Shown: one piece after another, positions 6,805 to 13,666 of the stretch
Position numbering within the stretch: position 1 is the stretch's first letter
Layout of the letters: each line of letters begins with the position of its first letter
NCBI GenBank assembly: GCA_900546565.1
Contig: URDC01000037.1
Location: forward strand, 1 to 14,997
Direction of reading: 5' to 3'
DNA: 14,997 nt
From: an uncultured Opitutales bacterium
GTDB lineage: Bacteria > Verrucomicrobiota > Verrucomicrobiia > Opitutales > Intestinicryptomonadaceae
Notes under the pieces: model-generated
Told to the model about the DNA's origin: nothing
What the model saw: only the letters and a program-made list of their open reading frames with translations
Databases searched by the model: none
Program-made: the position numbers and the translations under genes

Positions 6805-7767
6805 TTATCTTCCGAATTTGGCGCGCATACAAAGTTTCATTGCCGCCATTCTTACAGCCACGCCGTTTGTGACTTGGTTCAGGATTACCGACCTGCCCGA
6901 ATCGGCGAGTGCGGAATCGAGCTCTACGCCCCTGTTTATCGGCCCCGGGTGCATTATAAATGCGTCCTTTTTAAGCAGATTTTCGCGCAGGAGGTTAAGC
7001 CCGAAAACTTTCGAATACTCCGAAATGGACGGAAAGTATGTGGCGCGCTGGCGTTCGTGCTGAATTCGCAAAAGCATTACGACGTCGGCGTCGGAGATTG
7101 CCTCGCGCAAGTCGTAGCAGACGCGCACGCCCATTTTTTCGAACTCGGGCGGGACGAGTGTGGAAGGCCCCGCGAGCGTGATTGTCGCGCCGAGTTTTTT
7201 GAGAAGATGTATGTTCGAACGCGCGACGCGGCTGAAAAGTATGTCGCCCAAAATGGTGATTTTTTTGCCGCGGAAGTCTTCGCCGCCGAATTTTTCGCGC
7301 ATTGTGAAGGCGTCGAGAAGCGCCTGCGTGGGGTGCGCGTGCGCCCCGTCTCCCGCGTTGATTACGGGGATTTCGAGGCGGTCGGCAAGGTATTTTGCCG
7401 CGCCCGAGCAGTTGTGGCGGACGATTATCATATCGGCCATCAATGCCTGTATGTTTTTGGCGGTGTCCTTCAAAGTTTCGCCCTTGACGGAGCTTGACGC
7501 CGAAGCGACTACGCTTATGACGTCGGCGTCGAGCTTGTGCGCCGCCATTTCGAACGCGGTGCGCGTGCGCGTGCTCGGCTCGAAAAACAGGTTGACCACC
7601 ACCCTGCCTTTCAGATACGGAAGTTTGGCTTTGTCGCTTTTAAGCGAGGCTTTGAAAATGTCGGCAAGGGCGAATACTTCGCGTATATCGCCTATCGACA
7701 AGTCCTGCGTCGAGACCAAATCCTTCTTGTTCCACGACGCGTTTTTCAAAAAATCTTCTACTATCAT
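6805..7767 (-). CDS. pyrB: Aspartate carbamoyltransferase catalytic subunit
   Basis: PyrB joins carbamoyl phosphate and aspartate to N-carbamoyl-L-aspartate, the committed step of pyrimidine synthesis. The 320-residue protein has the carbamoyl-phosphate motif FEPSTRTR, then VRHN, the motif NAGDGAHAHPTQALLD, LGD and ARS in the hinge, LRIQHER in the aspartate domain and MHPGPINRGVE near the end. The frame is open for another 100 codons upstream, but the ATG at 7767 is chosen because it gives the normal family length and domain start; the upstream part overlaps the divergent trkA and has no family resemblance. No pyrI regulatory-subunit gene is in the window. It is the first gene of the operon continuing into pyrC 9-15 bases later. 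No Shine-Dalgarno sequence is seen; the promoter candidate lies very close. Confidence 0.95.
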   Translation of the reverse strand: MIVEDFLKNASWNKKDLVSTQDLSIGDIREVFALADIFKASLKSDKAKLPYLKGRVVVNLFFEPSTRTRTAFEMAAHKLDADVISVVASASSSVKGETLKDTAKNIQALMADMIIVRHNCSGAAKYLADRLEIPVINAGDGAHAHPTQALLDAFTMREKFGGEDFRGKKITILGDILFSRVARSNIHLLKKLGATITLAGPSTLVPPEFEKMGVRVCYDLREAISDADVVMLLRIQHERQRATYFPSISEYSKVFGLNLLRENLLKKDAFIMHPGPINRGVELDSALADSGRSVILNQVTNGVAVRMAAMKLCMRAKFGR

Positions 7768-7780
7768 ATCGTTCGCCCGA

Positions 7781-7808
7781 AGAGTAACAGCCCGCGCGTA
7801 TTTGTCAA
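7781..7808 (-). promoter_or_regulatory. Promoter of the pyrB-pyrC-CPBP-thiL operon
   Basis: On the minus strand a perfect TTGACA (7808-7803) is followed after 16 bases by TACTCT (7786-7781), preceded by TG in extended -10 position. The box ends 13 bases before the pyrB start codon, which leaves a leader of about 7 bases. That is too short for a leader-peptide attenuator or a PyrR-type riboregulator in front of pyrB. Confidence 0.5.
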
Positions 7809-7840
7809 ATTCTTTCGAGTCGGGACAGGCAAAAAAAAGC

Positions 7841-7869
7841 TTGGTAGACGCGCGAAAATCGTCTACATT
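7841..7869 (+). promoter_or_regulatory. Candidate trkA promoter with overlapping inverted repeat
   Basis: TTGGTA (7841-7846), 17 bases, then TACATT (7864-7869) match the sigma-70 consensus at 4 of 6 positions each with ideal spacing. The expected transcription start falls at or next to the A of the trkA ATG (7876), so the message could be leaderless. A 7-bp perfect inverted repeat, GTAGACG (7844-7850) and CGTCTAC (7860-7866), spans the region between the two boxes, as a repressor operator would. Confidence 0.4.
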
Positions 7870-7875
7870 GCCTAT

Positions 7876-9234
7876 ATGAAAATTGTAGTAGTCGGCGCGG
7901 GCGACGTCGGGAAATACCTGTGCAAGGTTTTGAGCGAAGACGGCCACGCAATAACACTGATTGAATCGGACGACGCCACCGCCGCCGAAATAGAGGAATC
8001 GCTCGATGTGCGCGTCGTGCGCGGACACGGGGCGAGCGCGAAAAATCTTTTGCAGGCGGGGGCGCAAAACTGCGACTTTTTAATGGCGATGACGCAGCAC
8101 GATCAGCTGAACATTGTTTCGTGCGCGATTGCCGCAAAGCTCGGTGCGCGCAAGACAATCGCCCGCGTGCGCGACTTGGTCTACACCGACTCTGAAAATT
8201 TCAACTACCAGAAAAATTTCAACCTCGACATTTTGATAAACCCAGAAGCGTTGACGGCGGTTGAGCTTGCCAAACACATACGCAATCCCGCCCGCTTTGT
8301 GGTGGAGGATTTTGCGCGCGGGCAGATAGAATTGCAGGAGATAGAGATTTCGGAAAACGCGCATGTAGCGGGCAAAAAATTGAAGGATTTGAAGCTGCCG
8401 TCTGGACTTAAAATCGGGTATGTCGAAAGCGGAGGCTCGCTGAAAGTGCCGACAGCCGAAACCGCGCTTTCGCCCCGCGACAAAGTCACGATTTTGGGAA
8501 CGCCCGAAGCCCTGCTTAAAAACGCGTTTCTGTTCTCGGAGGACATCTCGAAAGAGCCGCTCAGAATCGTGCTCTACGGGGCTACGGAAACCGCCGTCGC
8601 GCTCGTGCGCAGACTCGCGCACAGCCGCTTCAAAATCCGCCTGATTGAACCTGATCTCAAACGCTGCAAGGCCATGGCGGAATTGTTCCCGAACATCACT
8701 GTGATAAACGGCAGCGCGACAAAACAGCAGATTTTGGAGGAGGAACAAATCGGCGGCGTCGACTATTTCGTGGCGTGCACCAAGGACGACGAGGAAAACG
8801 TGATGACGTGCCTGCTTGCAAAAAAACTGGGCGCGCGCAATGTCGAGCTTGTAATCAACAAGCCCGACTATGAGCAGGTGATACAAAATATAAGCGGGTT
8901 TCTCGACATAGCCTCGGCCGCGTCGCCGCGCAAGACGACGGTTGCCGAGATAAAAAAATACATAACCGACAAACGCTATATGGTGGCGGGCTCGCTGCGC
9001 AACGGGGAAATTGAATTCATAGAGCTTACGGTGCGCGAGGGTTCGTGGGGCGAAGGCAAAAAGCTCAGCGAGCTCAACCTGCCGCCGGCGACGATTATCG
9101 CCGCTGTTGTCGACGAGCAGAACAACGCGAAAGTCCCCGGGGCAAACGACATCGTCAACGCCCTCGAAAAGCTCATAATAATTCTCGAAAAGAAAAACGT
9201 CCGCCAAGTCGTGGAAATGTTCGCGGAGGACTAA
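7876..9234 (+). CDS. trkA: Trk potassium uptake regulatory subunit TrkA
   Basis: TrkA is the cytoplasmic nucleotide-binding ring that gates the TrkH channel. The 452 residues form two RCK modules. Module one has the Rossmann motif GAGDVG (7-12), the ribose-binding acidic end LIESD (28-32), INPEALTAVELA (121-132) and a TrkA-C domain at about 140-220. Module two begins at about 229 with GATETA (235-240), LIEPD (256-260) and a second TrkA-C at about 370-445. The first nucleotide site has the full GxGxxG motif; the second is degenerate, which is common in TrkA proteins. The start at 7876 gives the normal family length; the frame is open further upstream but that part runs into the divergent pyrB gene. 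No Shine-Dalgarno sequence is present. The stop is directly followed by the trkH ATG, so the two partner subunits are made together. Confidence 0.95.
   Translation: MKIVVVGAGDVGKYLCKVLSEDGHAITLIESDDATAAEIEESLDVRVVRGHGASAKNLLQAGAQNCDFLMAMTQHDQLNIVSCAIAAKLGARKTIARVRDLVYTDSENFNYQKNFNLDILINPEALTAVELAKHIRNPARFVVEDFARGQIELQEIEISENAHVAGKKLKDLKLPSGLKIGYVESGGSLKVPTAETALSPRDKVTILGTPEALLKNAFLFSEDISKEPLRIVLYGATETAVALVRRLAHSRFKIRLIEPDLKRCKAMAELFPNITVINGSATKQQILEEEQIGGVDYFVACTKDDEENVMTCLLAKKLGARNVELVINKPDYEQVIQNISGFLDIASAASPRKTTVAEIKKYITDKRYMVAGSLRNGEIEFIELTVREGSWGEGKKLSELNLPPATIIAAVVDEQNNAKVPGANDIVNALEKLIIILEKKNVRQVVEMFAED
9225..9230 (+). promoter_or_regulatory. Strong ribosome binding site for trkH
   Basis: GGAGGA lies inside the last codons of trkA, 4-5 bases before the trkH ATG at 9235. 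It is the clearest Shine-Dalgarno sequence in the window and contrasts with its absence at the first genes of the transcription units. Confidence 0.75.
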
Positions 9235-10704
9235 ATGAACTATTCGGTGATTTTGAAAACGCTTTCGTCGGTGATGTGGATTATGGCACTGGCGTTCTCG
9301 GCGTGCGCGGGGGTGTCGGCGTATTTCGGCGGCGACGCGCTCGAACCGAACGCGATGTCGGCGTGGATTTGCGCGGCGGCGATGTCGGGTATGCTGGCGT
9401 TCGCCCTCTACGCGCCAAGCCGCAAGGCGCAGAAAAAAATGTTCAGAAAAGAGGCGATGTGCATTATCGGGCTTGCGTGGATTATGACGTCGCTCGTGGG
9501 TGCGGTGCCGTATGTGATGATTCTCGACTGTCCGGCGGCATCGGCGATTTTCGAGTCGACAAGCGGAATCACGACGACGGGCGCGAGCGTGTTTTCGAGC
9601 TATGCGGACTTCCCGAAAAGCCTGATGTTTTGGCGGTGTCTTTCGCACTGGATTGGCGGGCTGGGCGTCGTGGTATTCTTTGTGGCGATTCTCTCGTTCA
9701 TAGGCGCGTCGGGAAAAATTCTGTATGCAAACGAATCGAGCACCGAGACCGCCGACTTCGACTCCGAGCGCGTGCGCAGCGGCATCTTCGGAATCGTGAA
9801 GCTTTATGCGGCGATTTCGCTTTGCTGTTTCGGGGCGTTGAAGTTTTTCGGAATGGAAACGTTCGACGCAATTTGCACGACGTTTTCGACGGTGTCGACG
9901 GGCGGATTTTCGACGCGCGAAACAAGCTTCATCGGCAACGAAAACTACGGAATTTACTGGACGCTGATATTTTTTATGTTCGTGGGCGGAACGGGTTTTC
10001 CGCTGCTGATTTCGCTTGCAAAATTCAAGTTCCGCAAGCTGCGCGAAAACACCGAATTTTGGACGTATGTCCTGATTGCAGCAACGTCTGTGGCTATTGT
10101 CTGGACGACGCTCGCGTTCGGCTCGGGGCGTCCGCTTTTCGAGACGTTCACGCTGTCGGTTTTCGAGGTAGTCACGACAATCACCTCGACGGGATTTTGC
10201 GCCGACAACTACCAGACGTGGATTCCCGCAGCGCAGACTACTCTGTTTTTGCTGATGATTGTCGGCGGCTGCTCGGGTTCGACGGCGGGCGGACTCAAAA
10301 TTTCGCGGGCGGTGGCGGCGTTTAGAATCTGCCGCCGCGACATTGAAAAATCGTTCCGCCCGAGGGTGGTGCGCAACATATTCGTCAACGGCAAATCCCT
10401 CGGCGACGACGCCGCGCAGGACGTGCTTTCATACGCCGCGCTCTACGCGTTTGTGTGCATTTTCGGAATCGTGGCACTTATGCTTTTGGAGCCGAAGCTC
10501 GGCTCGTTTTCGTGCATTTCGGCGGTGGTGTCTGCCATCGGCAATATGGGACCCGCTTTCGGGGAACTCGGCTGCGAGTCGAATTACGGAATTCTGAACG
10601 ACTTTTCGAAAATCCTGCTGTCAATGATTATGATAATGGGACGTCTTGAAATCAGCGCGTTCTTGGTGCTTTTTATGCCGTCGCTGTGGAAAAAATTTCA
10701 ATAA
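9235..10704 (+). CDS. trkH: Trk-type potassium transporter membrane subunit TrkH
   Basis: TrkH/TrkG family K+ channel-like transporter of the inner membrane, 489 residues, the usual length. It has the four M1-P-M2 repeats of the family. The four pore-loop selectivity segments are visible: ITTTGAS (112-118), STVSTGGFS (218-226), ITSTGF (316-321) and AIGNMGP (434-440). Other family marks are SHWIGGLGVVVF (137-148), GGTGFP (251-256), GGCSGSTAGGLKISR (344-358) and MIMGRLEI (466-473). All four filter glycines are present, so a K+-selective pore is expected. The gene abuts trkA without a gap and has a strong GGAGGA ribosome binding site. The channel would work with TrkA to import potassium. pdxJ follows after 24 bases, so a longer operon is likely. 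Confidence 0.95.
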   Translation: MNYSVILKTLSSVMWIMALAFSACAGVSAYFGGDALEPNAMSAWICAAAMSGMLAFALYAPSRKAQKKMFRKEAMCIIGLAWIMTSLVGAVPYVMILDCPAASAIFESTSGITTTGASVFSSYADFPKSLMFWRCLSHWIGGLGVVVFFVAILSFIGASGKILYANESSTETADFDSERVRSGIFGIVKLYAAISLCCFGALKFFGMETFDAICTTFSTVSTGGFSTRETSFIGNENYGIYWTLIFFMFVGGTGFPLLISLAKFKFRKLRENTEFWTYVLIAATSVAIVWTTLAFGSGRPLFETFTLSVFEVVTTITSTGFCADNYQTWIPAAQTTLFLLMIVGGCSGSTAGGLKISRAVAAFRICRRDIEKSFRPRVVRNIFVNGKSLGDDAAQDVLSYAALYAFVCIFGIVALMLLEPKLGSFSCISAVVSAIGNMGPAFGELGCESNYGILNDFSKILLSMIMIMGRLEISAFLVLFMPSLWKKFQ

Positions 10705-10710
10705 AATCAA

Positions 10711-10716
10711 AAGGGG
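10711..10716 (+). promoter_or_regulatory. Likely ribosome binding site of pdxJ
   Basis: AAGGGG lies 12 bases before the pdxJ ATG at 10729, a slightly long but usable spacing, in the 24-base gap after trkH. No other purine-rich match is seen in the gap. Confidence 0.45.
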
Positions 10717-10728
10717 AAATCGAAAATC

Positions 10729-11481
10729 ATGACTAAATTAGGTGTAAATATCGACCACGCCGCCACGCTGCGTCAGGCGCGGTATAGGGACTGCCTCGGC
10801 GACAAAAACATTATTGTCGAGCCCGACGTAATCGAGATTGCGCGGCTCGCCGAAAGAGCTGGCGCGGACTCCATAACCGCCCACCTGCGCGAAGACCGAC
10901 GGCATATGACCGACGCAGACATCGCAGCCCTGCGCGAAAACGTCAAAACGAAGCTCAATATGGAAATGGCGTGCAATCCAGACGTGCTCGCCGTCGCGCT
11001 TGAAATCGTGCCGGACTACGCGTGCCTCGTCCCCGAAAACAGACTGGAAATTACGACGGAAGGCGGTCTGGACATACTCGCAAACCGCGAAAAAACCGCG
11101 AAGACTGTCGAGGCGTTGGCGCAAAAGGGCGTTGTGGTTTCGATTTTCATCGACCCCGAGGAGAGACAAATCCGCGCCGCGAAAGAGATTGGCGCGGAGG
11201 TTGTGGAACTCCACACGGGCGCGTATGCCAACAACTGGGGCGATTTGCCCGCGCGCAACGCGCAGCTCGAACGGATAGGACGCGCGGCGGAGTTTGCGCG
11301 GGAACTCGGAATTACGGTGAACTCGGGTCACGGAATCAACTACGAAAACGTCGCGCCGCTGCTTGCGCGGACACCGTTTAACGAGCTTAACATCGGGCAC
11401 TCGATTGTCTGCCGCGCACTCGTGGTAGGTATGGAAAACGCAGTCGCCGAAATGAAGGCTCTGATAAATGCCGCAAGATAA
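10729..11481 (+). CDS. pdxJ: Pyridoxine 5'-phosphate synthase
   Basis: PdxJ condenses 1-deoxy-D-xylulose 5-phosphate with 3-amino-2-oxopropyl phosphate to pyridoxine 5'-phosphate, the last ring-forming step of the DXP-dependent vitamin B6 pathway. It is a TIM-barrel enzyme, here 250 residues, near the usual 240-250. Signature segments are GVNIDHAATLRQAR (5-18), TAHLREDRRHM (50-60), NMEM with the catalytic Glu79, LHTGAYAN (161-168), VNSGHGINYENV (197-208) with His201, and ELNIGHSIV (219-227), which binds phosphate. All expected active-site residues are present. The start gives the complete N-terminal strand. It lies between trkH and acpS; the pdxJ-acpS pair is conserved in many bacteria, including Escherichia coli. 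Its last 14 bases overlap the ATG-initiated reading frame of acpS. Confidence 0.96.
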   Translation: MTKLGVNIDHAATLRQARYRDCLGDKNIIVEPDVIEIARLAERAGADSITAHLREDRRHMTDADIAALRENVKTKLNMEMACNPDVLAVALEIVPDYACLVPENRLEITTEGGLDILANREKTAKTVEALAQKGVVVSIFIDPEERQIRAAKEIGAEVVELHTGAYANNWGDLPARNAQLERIGRAAEFARELGITVNSGHGINYENVAPLLARTPFNELNIGHSIVCRALVVGMENAVAEMKALINAAR

Positions 11482-12034
11482 CGACATTTGCAAAACTCCC
11501 GATTCAGTCGGCGCAAATTGCCAACGCGCTGGCAGAGACGCTCGCAAGAATGCGGACGAAAGCAGGAGTGCGGGCGGCGCGGATTGCGGGACTTTCGGCG
11601 TCGTAAACGGCGCGGGCGGAGGCGTTCCGCGCGCGGGTGTTGAGAGTGTTGCGGGCGTTGTGGGTGTCGGGATTGATTTGGTAGATGTCGCGCGGATAGA
11701 GAAAATGCTCAAAAACTACCGCGAGGCGTTTTTGGCGAGGACATTCACGCGGGACGAAATCGACTACTGCGAAAAATTTTCCGCCCCCGCCCAGCACTAC
11801 GCCGCCCGCTTCGCCGCGAAGGAGGCTATGGCAAAGGCTCTCGGAACGGGCTTTTCGGGCGCAATCACCCTAAAAAGCGTGGCGGTAAAAAACGCGGATT
11901 CGACTTCCGCTCCCATCGCGACGCTCGATTGCGCGGCGCAAAAAGCCATGGAAAAGCTCGGCGGCAAAAAAATGCTCGTGAGCCTCACGCACCTTAAAGA
12001 CTACGCGCAGGCGATAGCGGTAATCACAAAATAA
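11468..12034 (+). CDS. acpS: Holo-[acyl-carrier-protein] synthase, start uncertain
   Basis: AcpS transfers 4'-phosphopantetheine from coenzyme A to a serine of acyl carrier protein, which activates it for fatty acid synthesis. The core is plain: GVGIDLVDVARIEKML with the Mg-binding Asp, then TRDEIDYC, then YAARFAAKEAMAKALGTG with the Mg-binding Glu, and VSLTHLKDYAQAIAV near the end. The family is usually about 120-130 residues. The GTG at 11660 would give exactly 124 residues but has little Shine-Dalgarno support. The ATG at 11468 has GAAGG 9 bases upstream, overlaps the end of pdxJ and gives 188 residues. The extra 64 residues are rich in Gly, Ala, Asp and Arg and show no domain. I give the longer frame because of its ribosome site and operon geometry; the shorter start is a real alternative. 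nnr follows after 6 bases. Confidence 0.88.
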   Translation: MPQDNDICKTPDSVGANCQRAGRDARKNADESRSAGGADCGTFGVVNGAGGGVPRAGVESVAGVVGVGIDLVDVARIEKMLKNYREAFLARTFTRDEIDYCEKFSAPAQHYAARFAAKEAMAKALGTGFSGAITLKSVAVKNADSTSAPIATLDCAAQKAMEKLGGKKMLVSLTHLKDYAQAIAVITK

Positions 12035-12040
12035 TAAAAT

Positions 12041-13666
12041 ATGACAACGCGAATTTTCGACCCCATTCTTTCAAACTCCGAGTCCGCCGACTTCGAAGCA
12101 GCCTATTTCGCGCATTCGGGGCGGACTCCGCGCGGCGTGATAGACGCAATTGGCGCGAAGATTGCCGAGGAGTTTGTCGGGGAATTCGGACGGTTTTTGC
12201 GCGCCGACTCCGAAGTTTTGGCGGTTGTAGGCTCGGGCAACAACGCCGCCGACGCAATGGCGTTTTTGGCAAAGCTGCGCGAAAAGGCGGATTTCGGAAA
12301 ACTTGTTTTGTGCGTTCCCTCGCCCGAAAAATTGCGCGAAGAGCCGCTTTTTTATTTCGACAAACTCGCCGCCCGCGGCGATACGCAAATTGTTTACGAT
12401 ATCGAAAAAGTCGCGCAAAAAAAGTTCGCGCTCGCCGTCGAGGGGCTTGCAGGTATGAGCTTTAAGCCGCCTATGCGCGGGAGTATGCGAAAAAAAATAG
12501 AATTTTTAAATTCGGTCGAAGCCGACGTGAAAGTCGCCATAGACCTGCCCGCGGGGCTTTCAGACGACGCGCGGCAAAGCCCCGCAATCTTCAAAGCCGA
12601 CGCCACATACGCAACCGCGATTGCAAAAAACGCCCTGTTTATGCGCTCGGCGCGGGAATTTATCGGACGCGTGCGCTACATCGACGCGGAATTTTTCAAC
12701 GGCGCGAACGCTGCCATGGCGGGGTCGGCGACGTCCATAGCCGCGACTGACAACCAACCGCCGAAAGCCGCGCGGTTCATTGTGCGCCAAAACGCGCTCG
12801 CGCCCCTTGCAAAGCTGCGCCCGTCGGTGTCGGACAAACGCTCGTTCGGGCGGCTTTTGATTGTTTCTGGCTCGCGCAAATATGCGGGAGCCGCGCTGCT
12901 AAACGCGCGGGCGGCAATCCGCGCGGGGTGCGGGTTTGTATTCGCATGCATTCCAGAAGAATTCAAGCCCGCGTTTTGCGCTGCCGAGCCTTCGGTAATC
13001 TGGCTCGGGTGCGAAACCGACGAATCGGGCGCGCTCGCGCTCGAAAACTTCGGCGAAATAAACGCCATAGCCCGAGGCGCAGACGCGCTTTTGTGCGGTT
13101 CGGGGCTCACAACCTCGCGTGAGTCGGCGGCGTTGGTAGGCGAGCTTTTGAAGGCTAACCCCGCCCTGCCCGCGGTGCTCGACGCCGACGCGATTTCAAA
13201 AAATCTGCTCCAATCGGAAGCCGTAAAAAACAGGGGCGGCGCGCTTGCGATAACTCCCCACGAGGGCGAATTTTTGCGCATCGCCCCCGACGCGTCCGAC
13301 GAATCGCTTTTAAACGCTGCAAAAGAATACGGGTGTGCGATTATGTTGAAGTCGAACATTACGCGCGTAGGCGACTGCGGAAAAATCGTCTATTCCACGC
13401 GCGGAAGCCCCGCCCTTGCCCGCGCGGGCAGCGGCGACATTCTCTGCGCGGTTGCCGCCGCGCTGCTTGCGAACAAAACGCTTTTAGAAAACGTCGAAAG
13501 CTTCGGCGGGGAATCGAAAAACTCCCGCGCGGTCGCCGCGTGCGCAATTGCCGCGCAATGGCTCGGATTGGCGGCGGAGTGTTCGGCGGAGCGTTCGGGC
13601 GAAACGCCGCTTGCCTCGTCTGATATAATAGGCGTTTTACCCGAAATACCAGCAATTATAAAATGA
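12041..13666 (+). CDS. nnr: Bifunctional NAD(P)HX epimerase / ADP-dependent NAD(P)HX dehydratase
   Basis: This enzyme repairs damaged, hydrated NADH and NADPH. The N-terminal YjeF-type domain (about 1-240) interconverts the R and S epimers, and the C-terminal ribokinase-like domain (about 250-541) dehydrates the S form using ADP. The dehydratase half is well conserved: KRSFGRLLIVSGS (266-278), AGAALLNARAAIRAGCGFV (282-300), CGSGL (352-356), DADAI (381-385), TPHEGEF (405-411) and the catalytic ARAGSGDIL (460-468) with Asp466. The epimerase half is divergent: GSGNNAAD (64-71) instead of GxGNNGGD, EGLAGMS (134-140) where DALFGTG is usual, and DLPAG (168-172) instead of DIPSG. Asp71 and Asp168 remain. 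It sits 6 bases after acpS, a common neighbourhood for this gene, and overlaps dprA by four bases (ATGA). Confidence 0.92.
   Translation: MTTRIFDPILSNSESADFEAAYFAHSGRTPRGVIDAIGAKIAEEFVGEFGRFLRADSEVLAVVGSGNNAADAMAFLAKLREKADFGKLVLCVPSPEKLREEPLFYFDKLAARGDTQIVYDIEKVAQKKFALAVEGLAGMSFKPPMRGSMRKKIEFLNSVEADVKVAIDLPAGLSDDARQSPAIFKADATYATAIAKNALFMRSAREFIGRVRYIDAEFFNGANAAMAGSATSIAATDNQPPKAARFIVRQNALAPLAKLRPSVSDKRSFGRLLIVSGSRKYAGAALLNARAAIRAGCGFVFACIPEEFKPAFCAAEPSVIWLGCETDESGALALENFGEINAIARGADALLCGSGLTTSRESAALVGELLKANPALPAVLDADAISKNLLQSEAVKNRGGALAITPHEGEFLRIAPDASDESLLNAAKEYGCAIMLKSNITRVGDCGKIVYSTRGSPALARAGSGDILCAVAAALLANKTLLENVESFGGESKNSRAVAACAIAAQWLGLAAECSAERSGETPLASSDIIGVLPEIPAIIK

Noticed and set aside
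6259..7497. Plus-strand open frame of 412 codons over pyrC and pyrB
   Set aside because: It is antisense to two genes with complete family motifs; the translation is low in hydrophobic cores and shows no motif. A composition shadow.
7768..7803. Pyrimidine attenuator or PyrR site before pyrB
   Set aside because: The predicted leader is only about 7 bases and the 36 bases upstream contain no terminator/antiterminator hairpin pair.
7537..7875. Upstream extension of trkA by 113 codons
   Set aside because: It lies antisense to pyrB, and the Rossmann strand that starts TrkA begins exactly at the ATG at 7876.
7768..8067. Upstream extension of pyrB by 100 codons
   Set aside because: The extra part overlaps trkA on the other strand and has no resemblance to aspartate carbamoyltransferase; the family N-terminus begins at 7767.
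8080..9648. Long minus-strand open frame of 522 codons antisense to trkA and trkH
   Set aside because: It overlies two unmistakable genes, is extremely rich in Arg and His as expected for the reverse of a GC-rich gene, and has no recognisable domain.
9045..10325. Plus-strand open frame of 426 codons overlapping trkA and trkH
   Set aside because: It is out of frame with the real genes and Arg/Gly-rich throughout, which is typical of a shifted frame in GC-rich coding DNA.
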